Assembly: GCF_001457455.1 (NCBI RefSeq) | Contig: NZ_LN831026.1 | Coordinates: 186,001-250,000 of the forward strand | Direction: 5' to 3' | Length of the DNA stretch: 64,000 nt | Source: Corynebacterium diphtheriae | GTDB taxonomy: Bacteria; Actinomycetota; Actinomycetes; Mycobacteriales; Mycobacteriaceae | In this document: piece by piece, positions 36,980-45,932 of the stretch | How positions within the stretch are numbered: the first letter of the stretch is position 1 | How the letters are laid out: each line of letters opens with the position of its first letter | Program-made: the position numbers and the translations under genes | Notes under the pieces: model-generated | Told to the model about the DNA's origin: nothing | Seen by the model: only the letters and a program-made list of their open reading frames with translations | Database searches by the model: none

Positions 36980-37532
36980 AACAATCGTGGTGTCTGCCCT
37001 CGTCTTCGTCGCAGTCTTTGCCGCCCTCATCAGCATGATCGTGGGAAATAACAACGAACCCATGCCCGATAACCTCCAAGAGGAAACCCAAAACGTAGCA
37101 TCGCGCCCAGACTGCGAGGTCAGCACTGTTGCTGGCGTACAGCTCGACTGCCTCGGCGGTAAAGCCCATATGCCCGACGGGAATCCAAAAATAACTGTGG
37201 TCAATGTGTGGGCATGGTGGTGCGAGCCATGCCGAGCCGAGCTACCCCTTTTTGATACGTTGGCGCAACGTCACCCCGAACTACGCGTGATCGGTGTGCA
37301 TGCCGACACCAATGCCGCCAACGGCGCCGCACTGCTCAACGACCTCGGCGTTTCTCTGCCCTCGCTGCAAGATAATCACAATGCATTCGCCGGTACCTTA
37401 GGGCTCCCCAACGTGGTACCCATCACCGTTATCGTGAACGCGGATGGCAGCAAAGAAGCAGTTGTGCCGCGCGCGTTTAGCACCTATGAAGAACTAGAAA
37501 CCGCAGTGATGGCCAAGGTGTACAAAGGATGA
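36972..37532 (+). CDS. TlpA/ResA-like membrane-anchored thioredoxin
   Basis: 186 residues from ATG 36972 inside the nth end. A signal-anchor helix (4-25) is followed by an extracytoplasmic thioredoxin fold with [14 protein letters not shown] (CEPC active site) and the cis-Pro region NVVPITVIV. It is likely a disulfide oxidoreductase outside the membrane. Two further cysteines ([16 protein letters not shown]) are seen in a region just before the fold. It overlaps the Nudix gene by 4 bp (ATGA). Confidence 0.9.
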   Translation: MRKTIVVSALVFVAVFAALISMIVGNNNEPMPDNLQEETQNVASRPDCEVSTVAGVQLDCLGGKAHMPDGNPKITVVNVWAWWCEPCRAELPLFDTLAQRHPELRVIGVHADTNAANGAALLNDLGVSLPSLQDNHNAFAGTLGLPNVVPITVIVNADGSKEAVVPRAFSTYEELETAVMAKVYKG

Positions 37533-38272
37533 CCGTGGATTTTCCGCAACCAGATGCCCCAGGGCACAACATCGACCTGCGGCCAGAATTCGCCCCGCGG
37601 TGGCTCTCACCCCTCGTAAGCGATGTGGCCAACGGCGTTATCTGCGATCGACTACGCCGTGTTCTCGCCCCACCGCAACGCACGGAAACTACCAAACAAG
37701 CAGCCGTGCTCATGCTGCTCGCAGGAGATCCCCTCGCACACACCGTGCCTAATGACGCCACCGTGCTTCTCACGCACCGTTCACCAACGATGCGATCGCA
37801 CTCCGGCCAAATTGCCTTTCCCGGTGGCCGGATGGACCCCACCGACCATAATGTGGTCGATTGCGCACTGCGGGAAGCGTGGGAAGAAACCGGTGTGGAC
37901 CGCATGAGCGTGACGCCCCTTGTTACCTTTCCCATGCTGCACATCCGTGCTACCGGATACCCCGTGCATCCCGTGCTGGGCTATTGGCACAGGCCGAGTC
38001 GCGTTGGGGTGGTAAGCCCCAACGAAGCCGACTCTGTTGCCGCAATCCCCATTGCGGAATTAGCTGATCCCAGCAACCGGCTCACCGTGGAATTTGACCG
38101 TTGGTCTGGTCCCGCGTTTCGGATCAACGACTTTATTATTTGGGGTTTTACCGGTGGACTCTTAGATGCAATGCTTTATCAAGCGGGATGGGAACAGCCG
38201 TGGGATTCGCACAAGCACTACGATCTATACGACACCCTTGCTCGTTCCCGGAACAACGAGCGTTTGACGTAA
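37529..38272 (+). CDS. Nudix hydrolase (CoA pyrophosphatase-like)
   Basis: 247 residues. Nudix box: GGRMDPTD...ALREAWEETGV, preceded by LTHRSPTMRSHSGQIAFP, the LLTxRs-xxmRxHxGqvaFPGG signature of the NudL/CoA-diphosphatase subgroup. The usual first Glu of the box is replaced by Asp. The enzyme probably hydrolyses CoA or related nucleotide diphosphates. Translationally coupled to the thioredoxin gene. Confidence 0.88.
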   Translation: MTVDFPQPDAPGHNIDLRPEFAPRWLSPLVSDVANGVICDRLRRVLAPPQRTETTKQAAVLMLLAGDPLAHTVPNDATVLLTHRSPTMRSHSGQIAFPGGRMDPTDHNVVDCALREAWEETGVDRMSVTPLVTFPMLHIRATGYPVHPVLGYWHRPSRVGVVSPNEADSVAAIPIAELADPSNRLTVEFDRWSGPAFRINDFIIWGFTGGLLDAMLYQAGWEQPWDSHKHYDLYDTLARSRNNERLT

Positions 38273-38294
38273 TGCAGGAAGGCACGACACGACA

Positions 38295-39491
38295 GTGACA
38301 CCCGGAATGACAGTCGACGCTGCCATCGTGATCGCGTTAGTGATCGCAATTTTTACCGGCTGGCGGCAAGGCGCAGTATCCTCCGTGCTTTCAACCCTTG
38401 GCGTTGTAGCAGGGCTTATCTGTGGCGCAGCAGCAGCTCCCTTTGTGATGGGACTGACCGAGCATGTAGCCCTGCGGTTTTTGCTAGCCCTAGGAACCGT
38501 GATTTTGTTGGTTGGCGTGGGCAACCTCGTCGGCGGAATTTTAGGAGCCCAACTTCGGGATCATTTCTTGTGGAAGAAAACCATGTGGATAGATTCCGCG
38601 ATCGGTTCCGTGTTCCAGGCCCTAGCTACGCTGTTGGTGGCGTGGCTGGTATCAATTCCGCTGGCCACAGGGCTAAGTGGTGGCATATCGCAGGGGATTA
38701 AAAACTCTGAGATCTTAGGGTTTGTGGACCACGGTGCACCTTCGCAGTTGTCTGCGCTGCCGTCGAAAATCTCGGCGATGCTCAATGAGAGCGGCCTGCC
38801 GCCGCTGGTGTCGCCATTTATGGAAAAGCAGCACTCCAGCCAAGTGGAAGCGCCCGCTATCAAGGTGGCGGACACTGCGCTGGTAGAACGCCTGCGGCCC
38901 TCGGTGATCCACGTGCTGGGCGAGTCGGAAGAATGCAGCCGACGCCTGATGGGATCTGGCTTTGTTGTCGACGCCACCCACGTGATAACCAACGCCCACG
39001 TGGTAGCTGGAACCGAGCGCGTTAGCCTCGACACCGTGGTGGGCATGGTCGACGCCACCGTGGTTTATTACAACCCACAGCTCGACATCGCTGTACTCGA
39101 AGCGGAGGGGCTTAACCTGCCGGCACTACAGTGGGCGCCCGAACCTGCAGAAACTGGTGCAGACGCTATCGTGATGGGCTTCCCAGAATCCGGCCCCTTT
39201 GAGGCAGCGCCGGCACGTATCAGCGACCGCATTATCATCGCAGGCCCCGACATCTACGCTAACGGCCGCGTAGAGCGCGAATCCTACACCGCACGTGGAA
39301 GTATCCGCCAAGGCAACTCTGGCGGCCCCATGGTGGATGCTGAGGGCAACGTCATCGGTGTGGTTTTCGGCGCCTCCGTTGATGCCACAGATATTGGCTA
39401 TGCCCTCACCGCCAAAGAAGTGCTCAATATGGTAGGCGATACCAGTGCGCTGCACACCCCCGTGGCCACGCAGCAGTGCGTGGTGAACTAA
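38295..39491 (+). CDS. MarP-like membrane serine protease with CvpA domain
   Basis: 398 residues from GTG 38295. The first 150 residues form four membrane helices of the colicin V production (CvpA) type. The rest is an extracytoplasmic trypsin-like protease with His in VITNAHVVAG, Asp in NPQLDIAVLE and Ser in RQGNSGGPMVD. Cys residues (EECSRR and QQCVVN at the very end) could form the redox-sensitive disulfide known in M. tuberculosis MarP (Rv3671c), which supports acid and oxidative stress survival. Gene order nth-thioredoxin-Nudix-marP is shared with mycobacteria. Confidence 0.9.
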   Translation: MTPGMTVDAAIVIALVIAIFTGWRQGAVSSVLSTLGVVAGLICGAAAAPFVMGLTEHVALRFLLALGTVILLVGVGNLVGGILGAQLRDHFLWKKTMWIDSAIGSVFQALATLLVAWLVSIPLATGLSGGISQGIKNSEILGFVDHGAPSQLSALPSKISAMLNESGLPPLVSPFMEKQHSSQVEAPAIKVADTALVERLRPSVIHVLGESEECSRRLMGSGFVVDATHVITNAHVVAGTERVSLDTVVGMVDATVVYYNPQLDIAVLEAEGLNLPALQWAPEPAETGADAIVMGFPESGPFEAAPARISDRIIIAGPDIYANGRVERESYTARGSIRQGNSGGPMVDAEGNVIGVVFGASVDATDIGYALTAKEVLNMVGDTSALHTPVATQQCVVN

Positions 39492-40426
39492 AGAAGTTTG
39501 AGCACCTGGGCAACAAAAGCTGCTGGGTCTTCTAGATGCGGACGCATTCGCGTGCTGGGGATACTGAACGTGTCAAAGTCCCCAGTGCAGCGTGATGCGG
39601 CACGTCGGGCGAGGTAGCGGGCGTAGGGGGTGGCGTCGACAAGCACGTGTGTTGGGGCCGTAACATGCTGCGATGCCCACTTCAGCGGCGGCACATTGAC
39701 CACATAGCGTGAGGTTTTGGCTACCGCGGGGAAAGTGGAGTCAATGGACATGGCGAGGCGACGCAGCGCTAGTGTGTCCGCGAATTTAGGGCTTGCTTGG
39801 AAGCTTAACGACGTCCACCGCCGTAGGTCGCGCTCAACCCACATACCCTTCAGACGCCACAGGCGCTTACTGAGGACTCGGGGGAGTCGAAACATTGTGG
39901 TCATACTGACCGGATAGGTAAAAAGCCACGGTCTGCCGATGATGGCGCGGCGCATATCAAGGGGGTGAATCGCGCCCACGGTGGTCAACGAGGCGACGTG
40001 GCGCGGGTAGTTCGCAGCAAGCAGCCACGCAATCGCGGCACCGGAACCGCAGGCGATCACATGCGCGGACTCGTGGCCCAAAGTACGGATCGAGCCGGCG
40101 ATGTCGCCGGTTGCGAGGTAGTGATCGTAGCCCGTAGGCGGCTTGTCGGAGAGGCCGTAGCCACGGAAATCAATGGCGGCAACATGAAAACCCGCCGCCG
40201 CAAGGGGGGCGAGGCATTCTTTGAAATCGAACCAGCCGCCGAAAGAATCGTGGAGTAGCACTATCAGGGGATTAGTGGGGTTGCCAGCAGTTGCCGCATG
40301 CAGGCGTACGCCACGGGTATGGAGCATGATATGGCTAAATGGCCCGTCGAGTTCCACAACGTGTGGCGAGATCGGCACCGGTGGAACCTTAGGGGAGGGG
40401 TTGCTGCGCCTAAAAAACGCCGCCAT
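39488..40426 (-). CDS. Alpha/beta-fold hydrolase
   Basis: 312 residues from ATG 40426, with AGAAGGAG 10 bases upstream; the ATG at 40453 lies before that site. Oxyanion region VLLHDSFGGWFDF, then IDFRGYGLSDKP typical of epoxide-hydrolase-like enzymes. The nucleophile elbow reads ACGSGAAIAW instead of GHSxGG; Ser is retained. A basic N-terminal stretch with no clear signal. Substrate unknown. Its stop overlaps the protease gene end by 4 bp. Confidence 0.8.
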   Translation of the reverse strand: MAAFFRRSNPSPKVPPVPISPHVVELDGPFSHIMLHTRGVRLHAATAGNPTNPLIVLLHDSFGGWFDFKECLAPLAAAGFHVAAIDFRGYGLSDKPPTGYDHYLATGDIAGSIRTLGHESAHVIACGSGAAIAWLLAANYPRHVASLTTVGAIHPLDMRRAIIGRPWLFTYPVSMTTMFRLPRVLSKRLWRLKGMWVERDLRRWTSLSFQASPKFADTLALRRLAMSIDSTFPAVAKTSRYVVNVPPLKWASQHVTAPTHVLVDATPYARYLARRAASRCTGDFDTFSIPSTRMRPHLEDPAAFVAQVLKLL

Positions 40427-40453
40427 ATCGGGGTAGCTCCTTCTAAATAACAT

Positions 40454-40482
40454 AACAACGCCCCGAAAACGGAGGCGTTGTT
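40454..40482 (-). terminator. Hairpin between holin-like and hydrolase genes
   Basis: AACAACGCC and GGCGTTGTT (9 bp) enclose an 11-bp loop. On the minus strand it follows the holin-like gene by 31 bp and is trailed by ATGTTATTT, a modest U-tract. Confidence 0.55.
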
Positions 40483-40513
40483 AGATCAATGAGCGTGGGG
40501 CTTTAACTGTGCA

Positions 40514-41014
40514 CTAGCTGTAGAGGCCGCGATTGCTTGCCTCGAGCTTTGCCTGAGCCTTACCTGGGACAAGCTTTTTCAGCTCGTTAACGGAGTTGAT
40601 CGTCTCCTTTGGCTTGCTGATCTTCTTGACCTTCTTAAAACCAACCAGCGCAAGCACGCCGGCGAGAACCAGCATGAACAGGAACACGATCAAGAAGGCA
40701 GCCCAGCGGTCGATCCACAAGTTGAGCAGCTCGGCAAGGAAGAAGAAAAAGAAGAAAGAGCTGTACAAAGCGATGGTGCCGGCAACGCCGAACATGCCGC
40801 CGCCAATCACACCTTTTTTAGCTTCAACGGCAAGCTCAGTCTTAGCGAGCTCGACCTCCGCGCGGAACAAGGAGGACATTTGGGCGGTGGCATCGCTCAC
40901 CAAGGAACCAATGGATCCCTTGTTGGTGGCATCTACATCGGTCAGCGGAATTGCGTTGACCTTCGCCTCGAACGCGTCATTGCCCTCGGTGAAAAAGCCC
41001 TTGTCGTTGCTCAC
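40514..41014 (-). CDS. Holin-X-like (phage holin family) membrane protein
   Basis: 166 residues from GTG 41014 with GGAGGG 8 bases upstream. The first 70 residues are charged, with the actinobacterial sequence SDATAQMSSLFRAEVELAK, followed by two adjacent membrane helices and a basic tail (ALVGFKKVKKISKPK). This matches the 'actinobacterial Holin-X, superfamily III' family. It is a core gene, not part of a prophage, and its role is unknown. Confidence 0.8.
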   Translation of the reverse strand: MSNDKGFFTEGNDAFEAKVNAIPLTDVDATNKGSIGSLVSDATAQMSSLFRAEVELAKTELAVEAKKGVIGGGMFGVAGTIALYSSFFFFFFLAELLNLWIDRWAAFLIVFLFMLVLAGVLALVGFKKVKKISKPKETINSVNELKKLVPGKAQAKLEASNRGLYS

Positions 41015-41141
41015 GGGTCGGTCCCTCCAGATCATTGATTTAAAACAGTTATCCCCAATGTTGCCACGAATTTGCGCCGAGGGTGAATTTTGTGGGCCAA
41101 TTGTTGCCGTTTCGTAGTCTTAGCGAGGATCATGGGCAGCT

Positions 41142-41795
41142 ATGAATGGTTTGCTCGACCGAGAAGACATCCGTACCCTGCTCGCCGAAGCCGAGTCGAC
41201 AATCGCTGCTGTACACCGTCGACCAGTAAGTTTGCGCCGAAGTGACCTCACCAGTGCTGAAGGCGTGTTCAGAGGTGCGCGCAGCAGCGCTCAGTTGACG
41301 CCACAGATCAGTGAGCAACACCATATCAGCGCCTACAGCGTGCTGGCCCCCGACCATATTGCGCGCAGCTCCACGACTTTTGTGCGTGCACCCCTCCAAC
41401 TGCTCGCGCGTATCGACGTCCTCAGCGGTGGCACCGGAAGACCAGAACAGGGAAGTGCTGCATTGCAATCCTTAGCAGGCTTTATTTCAGCACGACCACA
41501 TTCGGGACTTGGTACAGCCGTGGTTCATGGTGAGATCCTTGCCCGTGCCCCTTTTGGCCCACGCTCTGCGATCGTCGCACGCGTGGCTTCCCGAGTCCTT
41601 GCCTACGGTCTGGGTTTTGATCCGCGTGGGCTCTGCGTTCCCGAACCTTACCTACGTAGACACCACGAGGACTATCACAGGTGTGCTGACCACTGGGCTG
41701 ACAGTGCCGATGCAGCCGCAGACTTTGTCGCTTTACATCTGCGTGCCTGGATCGCGGGTGCAGCTGAGGCGGAGTCTATCGCTGCGGCCGTTTAG
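41142..41795 (+). CDS. Conserved hypothetical protein (Rv3662c-like)
   Basis: 217 residues, rich in Ala and Arg. Recognisable stretches are GLLDREDIRTLLAEAESTIA and a C-terminal VPEPYLRRHHEDYHRCADHW that recalls Fic-like helical proteins. Position beside the HAD hydrolase, 6C RNA and ssd matches Rv3662c of M. tuberculosis. No catalytic motif can be assigned. The 3' end overlaps the HAD gene on the other strand by 63 bp. Confidence 0.75.
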   Translation: MNGLLDREDIRTLLAEAESTIAAVHRRPVSLRRSDLTSAEGVFRGARSSAQLTPQISEQHHISAYSVLAPDHIARSSTTFVRAPLQLLARIDVLSGGTGRPEQGSAALQSLAGFISARPHSGLGTAVVHGEILARAPFGPRSAIVARVASRVLAYGLGFDPRGLCVPEPYLRRHHEDYHRCADHWADSADAAADFVALHLRAWIAGAAEAESIAAAV

Positions 41796-42590
41796 AGACT
41801 TCCACCACATCACAGAGCCAACCACGGCTGCTACACCAGCTGCTACGCCGGTGGATATTTGGAGATCACGTTTAGTGGGTTTGCTAAAAAGGGCCACCGG
41901 ATTTTTAAACGTATGGATTTCCCAATCGCGATCAAGAGCGACTTTTTTGAGGGCGCGGTCGGGATTGACGGCTCGCGGGTTGCCCACGGCCTCAAGCATA
42001 GGGAGGTCGGTGATGGAATCGGAGTAGGCGAAGCTGCGGTCCAGTTGATAGCCGCGCTTGTCGGTGAGCTCAAGGATGGCTTGTGCTTTAGCTGCACCTT
42101 TGCAATAGAACGGAACCTCGCCGGTGAATTTGCCGTCTACAACGGTCAGTTCTGTTGCCACTACTTGGTCGACGCCGAGCTCTGCGGCGATTGCTTCTAC
42201 GAGGATCCGAGCGGATGCGGAGATGATTACTACGTCGTGGCCGGTTTCTTGATGCATGTGAATGAGGTCGCGAGCTTCGGCATAGATGGCGGGGGCGACA
42301 ACACTCTGGAGAGTGTCGCTGGCGATCTCACGTACTTGTTCTTCGCTCCAGCCGGTAATGAGATGGGCGAGCTGGTTTTTGGTGTGATCCATTTGTTCGC
42401 TGGAGTAGCCAGAAAACATGTAGGTTGCTTTGGCCATGGACATCTGGAGGGCCTCGGCGGGGGTGATGAGCCCCGAGTGCATGAACTCCCGCCCGTAGGC
42501 CAACGCGGAGGATGTGGCAATGATGGTTTTATCAAGATCGAAGAAGGCCGCGATGCGGGGCTGGTGGGTATCCAGCTGGGGTGCATTCAT
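41733..42590 (-). CDS. HAD-IB family hydrolase (SerB-like)
   Basis: 285 residues from ATG 42590, preceded by AAGGAGG; upstream in-frame ATG 42638 lacks one. HAD motif I is FFDLDKTIIA, motif II VIISASARI, and motif III/IV includes Lys and YSDSITDLPML. A C-terminal hydrophobic helix (about 255-272) is attached to a basic tail, a layout seen in actinobacterial paralogues of phosphoserine phosphatase. Substrate unknown. It is the Rv3661 equivalent beside 6C RNA. Confidence 0.88.
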   Translation of the reverse strand: MNAPQLDTHQPRIAAFFDLDKTIIATSSALAYGREFMHSGLITPAEALQMSMAKATYMFSGYSSEQMDHTKNQLAHLITGWSEEQVREIASDTLQSVVAPAIYAEARDLIHMHQETGHDVVIISASARILVEAIAAELGVDQVVATELTVVDGKFTGEVPFYCKGAAKAQAILELTDKRGYQLDRSFAYSDSITDLPMLEAVGNPRAVNPDRALKKVALDRDWEIHTFKNPVALFSKPTKRDLQISTGVAAGVAAVVGSVMWWKSLNGRSDRLRLSCTRDPGTQM

Positions 42591-42747
42591 AAAGGTCAGG
42601 GCCTCCTTGGGGTTGCTGTGTCCAGTGTTTGTGGCCACCAGTGTATGCGCTGTTGTGTCAGGGCGGTAGGTGGGGTTTCGTTGCTTGGCCTAAGAGGCTG
42701 TGCGGGGGTGTCTTAGACCCACCCATGAGGAGGTGAAAAATCGCGAA

Positions 42748-42776
42748 TTGCTCATTTTGGTGGTCTATGCCATAAT
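42748..42776 (+). promoter_or_regulatory. Promoter of 6C RNA
   Basis: TTGCTC (42748-42753), 17-bp spacer, CATAAT (42771-42776). The expected start of transcription at about 42783 precedes the first C-rich hairpin by about 30 nt. Confidence 0.6.
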
Positions 42777-42782
42777 GTGAGT

Positions 42783-42886
42783 GCAAGGCCCCGATATACA
42801 GTGTGGCCTGCCCCGGCCCGCCCCCCTGTGGCCGGGTGGCGGTTCGCGCACACCCCCCCCGAGCGCGAACCGCCCTTAATTGTTTT
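42783..42886 (+). ncRNA. 6C small RNA
   Basis: Two hairpins with C-rich loops. The first is CCCGGCC/GGCCGGG (42812-42818, 42830-42836) with loop CGCCCCCCTGT. The second is a perfect 12-bp stem GGCGGTTCGCGC (42838-42849) and its complement (42863-42874), with a loop of eight C. TTAATTGTTTT follows as terminator. This structure and its position between the HAD hydrolase gene and ssd match the actinobacterial 6C RNA (B11 in M. tuberculosis). The C loops pair with G-rich mRNA targets. In C. glutamicum it has been linked to the SOS/cell-division response. The 5' end is estimated from the promoter. Confidence 0.85.
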
Positions 42887-42947
42887 ATGGAGTGTTTTCC
42901 CCCAAAGTATCCTGTACTTTCTGGTGGCTTTGGCCGATAGGCGGAAG

Positions 42948-42956
42948 TTATCCACA
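42948..42956 (+). promoter_or_regulatory. DnaA box 1
   Basis: TTATCCACA, an exact consensus DnaA box. It lies 62 bp after the 6C terminator and 106 bp before the ssd start. Confidence 0.55.
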
Positions 42957-42998
42957 GGAACACTCATTTTGTGATCTAACTCACCTTTTGGTGGTGGG

Positions 42999-43007
42999 TT
43001 ATCCACA
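42999..43007 (+). promoter_or_regulatory. DnaA box 2
   Basis: A second exact TTATCCACA, same orientation, 51 bp after the first. Both share the longer context GTTATCCACAGG. It lies 54 bp before the ssd start. Confidence 0.55.
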
Positions 43008-43061
43008 GGCTTTCTGGAGACGTTCTGCGCGCTGGTGTGAGAAACCGGCACACTGCGGAGC

Positions 43062-44099
43062 ATGAACACACCACACCCCAGTGCGCCTGTCCTCGTCGCA
43101 GTAGCCAACCTCACCATTCACCCAGAAGCGCTCCACATCGTGGCCGCTACAGGGCGCGAATGTATTGACACCACAGATCCACGCGAGATTAGCCGCCATG
43201 CTCACCGCGTCGCAGCGATGCTTGTCGACGCCACCACTGCGCCACATATGGCAAGCCTTCCCCCGAATACGCGGGTCATGTACCTTGAGCCGGAACCTGG
43301 CCCTATTGATTATGAAAAGGCCATGAAAAGCGGCGCTGAGCTAGCTGTTATCGTGCCAGCTCAATCCCCAGAACTCTTAAAAGCATTAGGCAGGCGGGAT
43401 GTTGCGCCGCGTGCCGGGAAATATCCCGTGATCGCCGTGATTGGGGCGGCGGGAGGTGCGGGGACGTCGACACTGTGCGCAGCGCTAGCCGCGGACTACC
43501 GCGAGGCCCTGCTGATTGATACCGAGCATTTTTCGGGTGGTATTGATCTGCTGCTGGGTAAAGAAGATGATCTAGGTATTCGTTGGGACGACGTGCCCGA
43601 TAGCGGCGAGAAAGTACCCGCCTCGGAATTGCTAGCCTCGTTGCCCTGCGTGGAGCCGAATGTACGAATCCTTGCCGCTACGCGCGATAGCGTGACACGC
43701 GTAGCGGAGCAGCAGTTGCGCGGTGTTGTGGAAAGCGTGCGCGGAACATGCCCGATCATTATCGACGTGCAGCGCCACCATGTGTTGCTCGAATCGTGTG
43801 TCGATCTGGCAGATCTTGTGGTGTTGCTCGTACCGGCTGAAATCCGCTCCGTGGCCGCTGCGGCGCAATTGGTGCCATGGTTGCGACGTCGCAAAGTAGA
43901 CGTGGTGGGCGTGCTGCGTGAACGGGCGTGGGCGAGCGTGGACCGCGAGGAAGTAGCCCGTGTTACCGGCGCAGACATCGTGGCGACGGTCCCGACCATC
44001 AAGGGGTTGCCGCGCGAGGTGGAGCTTGGCGGAATGGCCACAATACCGCGGGCGTTACGACGCCCCCTCGCACAACTGAGGAGTCACATCGATGGGTGA
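43062..44099 (+). CDS. ssd: Septum-site-determining protein Ssd (CpaE/MinD-like)
   Basis: 345 residues. The N-terminal 120 residues are receiver-like. A ParA/MinD fold follows: deviant Walker A VIGAAGGAGTSTLCAAL (near residue 125), LLIDTEHFSGGIDLLLG and VVLLVPAEIRSVAAA. It lacks the exact KGGxGKT motif, as the Ssd/CpaE group often does. In mycobacteria Ssd affects septum placement and is co-located with tad genes, where CpaE-type proteins localise the pilus machinery. It overlaps the ATPase gene by 8 bp. Confidence 0.87.
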   Translation: MNTPHPSAPVLVAVANLTIHPEALHIVAATGRECIDTTDPREISRHAHRVAAMLVDATTAPHMASLPPNTRVMYLEPEPGPIDYEKAMKSGAELAVIVPAQSPELLKALGRRDVAPRAGKYPVIAVIGAAGGAGTSTLCAALAADYREALLIDTEHFSGGIDLLLGKEDDLGIRWDDVPDSGEKVPASELLASLPCVEPNVRILAATRDSVTRVAEQQLRGVVESVRGTCPIIIDVQRHHVLLESCVDLADLVVLLVPAEIRSVAAAAQLVPWLRRRKVDVVGVLRERAWASVDREEVARVTGADIVATVPTIKGLPREVELGGMATIPRALRRPLAQLRSHIDG

Positions 44100-45189
44100 C
44101 CAGCGGCAACGCATTGCAGAAGAAGTACAACGCTATGTGGCAGAGCATCCCGATGTGGCAGCGGGAACCTCGTTGGCGCAGGTGGTGCGGCGTTATGCCG
44201 GTGGTGTGATCGGTGACGTGGAGGTCCTAGAGATCTTGCGTCAAATCCGCCACGACTCTGTCGGCGTTGGCCCGCTGGAACACATACTAGCGATTCCAGG
44301 GGTAACCGACATTGTGGTCAACGGGGTTCACGGTGTGTGGTTCGATCGCGGCCGTGGTTTGGAACAAGCGGCACCATGTTTTGATGATGAGGGGGAAGTA
44401 ATGCGACTGGCGACGCGGCTACTTGTGGCATCTGGGAACCGATTAGATAGCGCACAATGTTATTCCGATGGCCGCATTACACGTGACGACGGCAGCAGTC
44501 TTCGCGTCCATGCCGTCCTTTCGCCGCCATCAGAATCGGGGCCACTGATTTCTATTCGCGTGCTACGCCAAGCAGATGTGAGCATGACGGATCTTATAGC
44601 GCACAATACTTTTACAGCGAAGGTGGCACAGATTCTAGAAAACCTAGTGCGCGAACGACGCCCGTTGCTGATCGTGGGTGGAACCGGCAGTGGGAAAACC
44701 ACATTGCTCAGCGCGCTGCTAGCCACCGTGGACCACGACCAGCGCATTATCTGCATCGAAGACACCCCAGAGTTACAGCCGGTGCATCCGCACGTGGTCA
44801 AGCTGATCTCAAGGTCGAGCAACACCGAAGGCCGTGGCCACATCACCATGACTGACCTGCTGCGCCAAGCGCTGCGCATGCGTCCAGACCGCATTGTTGT
44901 CGGCGAGATTCGCGGCGCAGAAGTTGTAGACCTGCTGGCGGCACTCAACACGGGCCATGATGGTTGTGCGGGCACCTTGCATGCCAACTCCTTGCGGGAA
45001 GTTCCCGCGCGTTTGGAAGCCCTTGCCGCCGTGGGTGGATTGGATAGAAACGCACTGCATTCTCAACTTGCCGCGGCACGTCCCGTGGTGATCGTCATGC
45101 GGTCGACACCGCAGGGGCGACGGTTGCATCAAATCGGTGAACTAAGCGGTACCCCAATAACGCCACATGTGATCTGGGAGGAAGCATGA
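44092..45189 (+). CDS. tadA: TadA/CpaF secretion ATPase
   Basis: 365 residues, short for the family because the N-terminal domain is reduced. Walker A is LIVGGTGSGKTTLLSALL (near residue 200), then CIEDTPELQPVHPHVVKL (Asp box) and LLRQALRMRPDRIVVGEIRG (Walker B with Glu), NTGHDGCAGTLHANS (His box). It powers Flp pilus assembly and retraction in the cytoplasm. It is coupled to tadB by ATGA. Confidence 0.93.
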   Translation: MGDQRQRIAEEVQRYVAEHPDVAAGTSLAQVVRRYAGGVIGDVEVLEILRQIRHDSVGVGPLEHILAIPGVTDIVVNGVHGVWFDRGRGLEQAAPCFDDEGEVMRLATRLLVASGNRLDSAQCYSDGRITRDDGSSLRVHAVLSPPSESGPLISIRVLRQADVSMTDLIAHNTFTAKVAQILENLVRERRPLLIVGGTGSGKTTLLSALLATVDHDQRIICIEDTPELQPVHPHVVKLISRSSNTEGRGHITMTDLLRQALRMRPDRIVVGEIRGAEVVDLLAALNTGHDGCAGTLHANSLREVPARLEALAAVGGLDRNALHSQLAAARPVVIVMRSTPQGRRLHQIGELSGTPITPHVIWEEA

Positions 45190-45932
45190 GCATGTCTTTC
45201 TTCTTATGCGCGTTGGCCTGCGTTGTTCCTAGCGTGCGCTGGAAACCCATTGTGTGCAATAAAATAGTGAGCCTTGCGGCTCTCGTGTTACTGCCCATCA
45301 TGCTGGTGATCTGGGAGCCGGTTATGATCGCAGCAGTTCTTATCACTGCAACGGTGATACGCACCGTAATGGGAATTCGACGCAACCGGGCAGCTCGTAC
45401 CACCCAAGAAGCACTGAGCAGCGCACTTGGCATCATCGCCGGTGATCTGCGCTGCGGGCTCGGCACCTGGGATGCGCTAGCGCGGGTAGCCCAAGAACCC
45501 ACAACGCATGCACCTCTTGCAACCGCGTGCGCTGCCGCTGCTCGACGTGCACGCGCTGGCGGATCAGCCGCTGACGTTCTAGCCGACTATTCTCACAGCA
45601 TTGCAGGCCTCCAGCGGGTTGCTAGGGTATGGAAGCTATCAGAAACCCACGGTATTAGCGTGGTGCCTCTCGTAGAACAGCTCCACAATGAAATTGATGA
45701 CCGCCTGCGGCACCGAGATCGCACCAAAGCCGCACTTCAAGGAGCACAAGCAACCGCAATTGTGCTGAGTCTCCTGCCGCTTTTTGGGCTAGGAATGGGC
45801 ATCGGCCTAGGCGCACCTGTCCTAGCATTCTTGCTTAACAACGCCATAGGCCAAACCCTGCTCATCCTAGGAACAGCACTGCAATGTGCGGGACTGCTCT
45901 GGTCGCAAGCCTTAATCAAGGCGGTGGGATAA
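45186..45932 (+). CDS. TadB-like inner-membrane platform protein
   Basis: 248 residues. Two N-terminal helices, a cytoplasmic GspF-type helical domain (TTQEALSSALGIIAGDLRCG..., RVWKLSETHGISVVPLVEQL) and two C-terminal helices. It is somewhat shorter than proteobacterial TadB, as usual in Actinobacteria. It forms the pilus assembly platform with the next gene product. Start is the ATG within GCATGAGC, overlapping tadA. Confidence 0.85.
   Translation: MSMSFFLCALACVVPSVRWKPIVCNKIVSLAALVLLPIMLVIWEPVMIAAVLITATVIRTVMGIRRNRAARTTQEALSSALGIIAGDLRCGLGTWDALARVAQEPTTHAPLATACAAAARRARAGGSAADVLADYSHSIAGLQRVARVWKLSETHGISVVPLVEQLHNEIDDRLRHRDRTKAALQGAQATAIVLSLLPLFGLGMGIGLGAPVLAFLLNNAIGQTLLILGTALQCAGLLWSQALIKAVG

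Noticed and set aside
40514..41014. Prophage remnant because of a holin-like gene
   Set aside because: No lysin, structural or integrase genes nearby; neighbours are core genes and the family is common in non-phage actinobacterial DNA.
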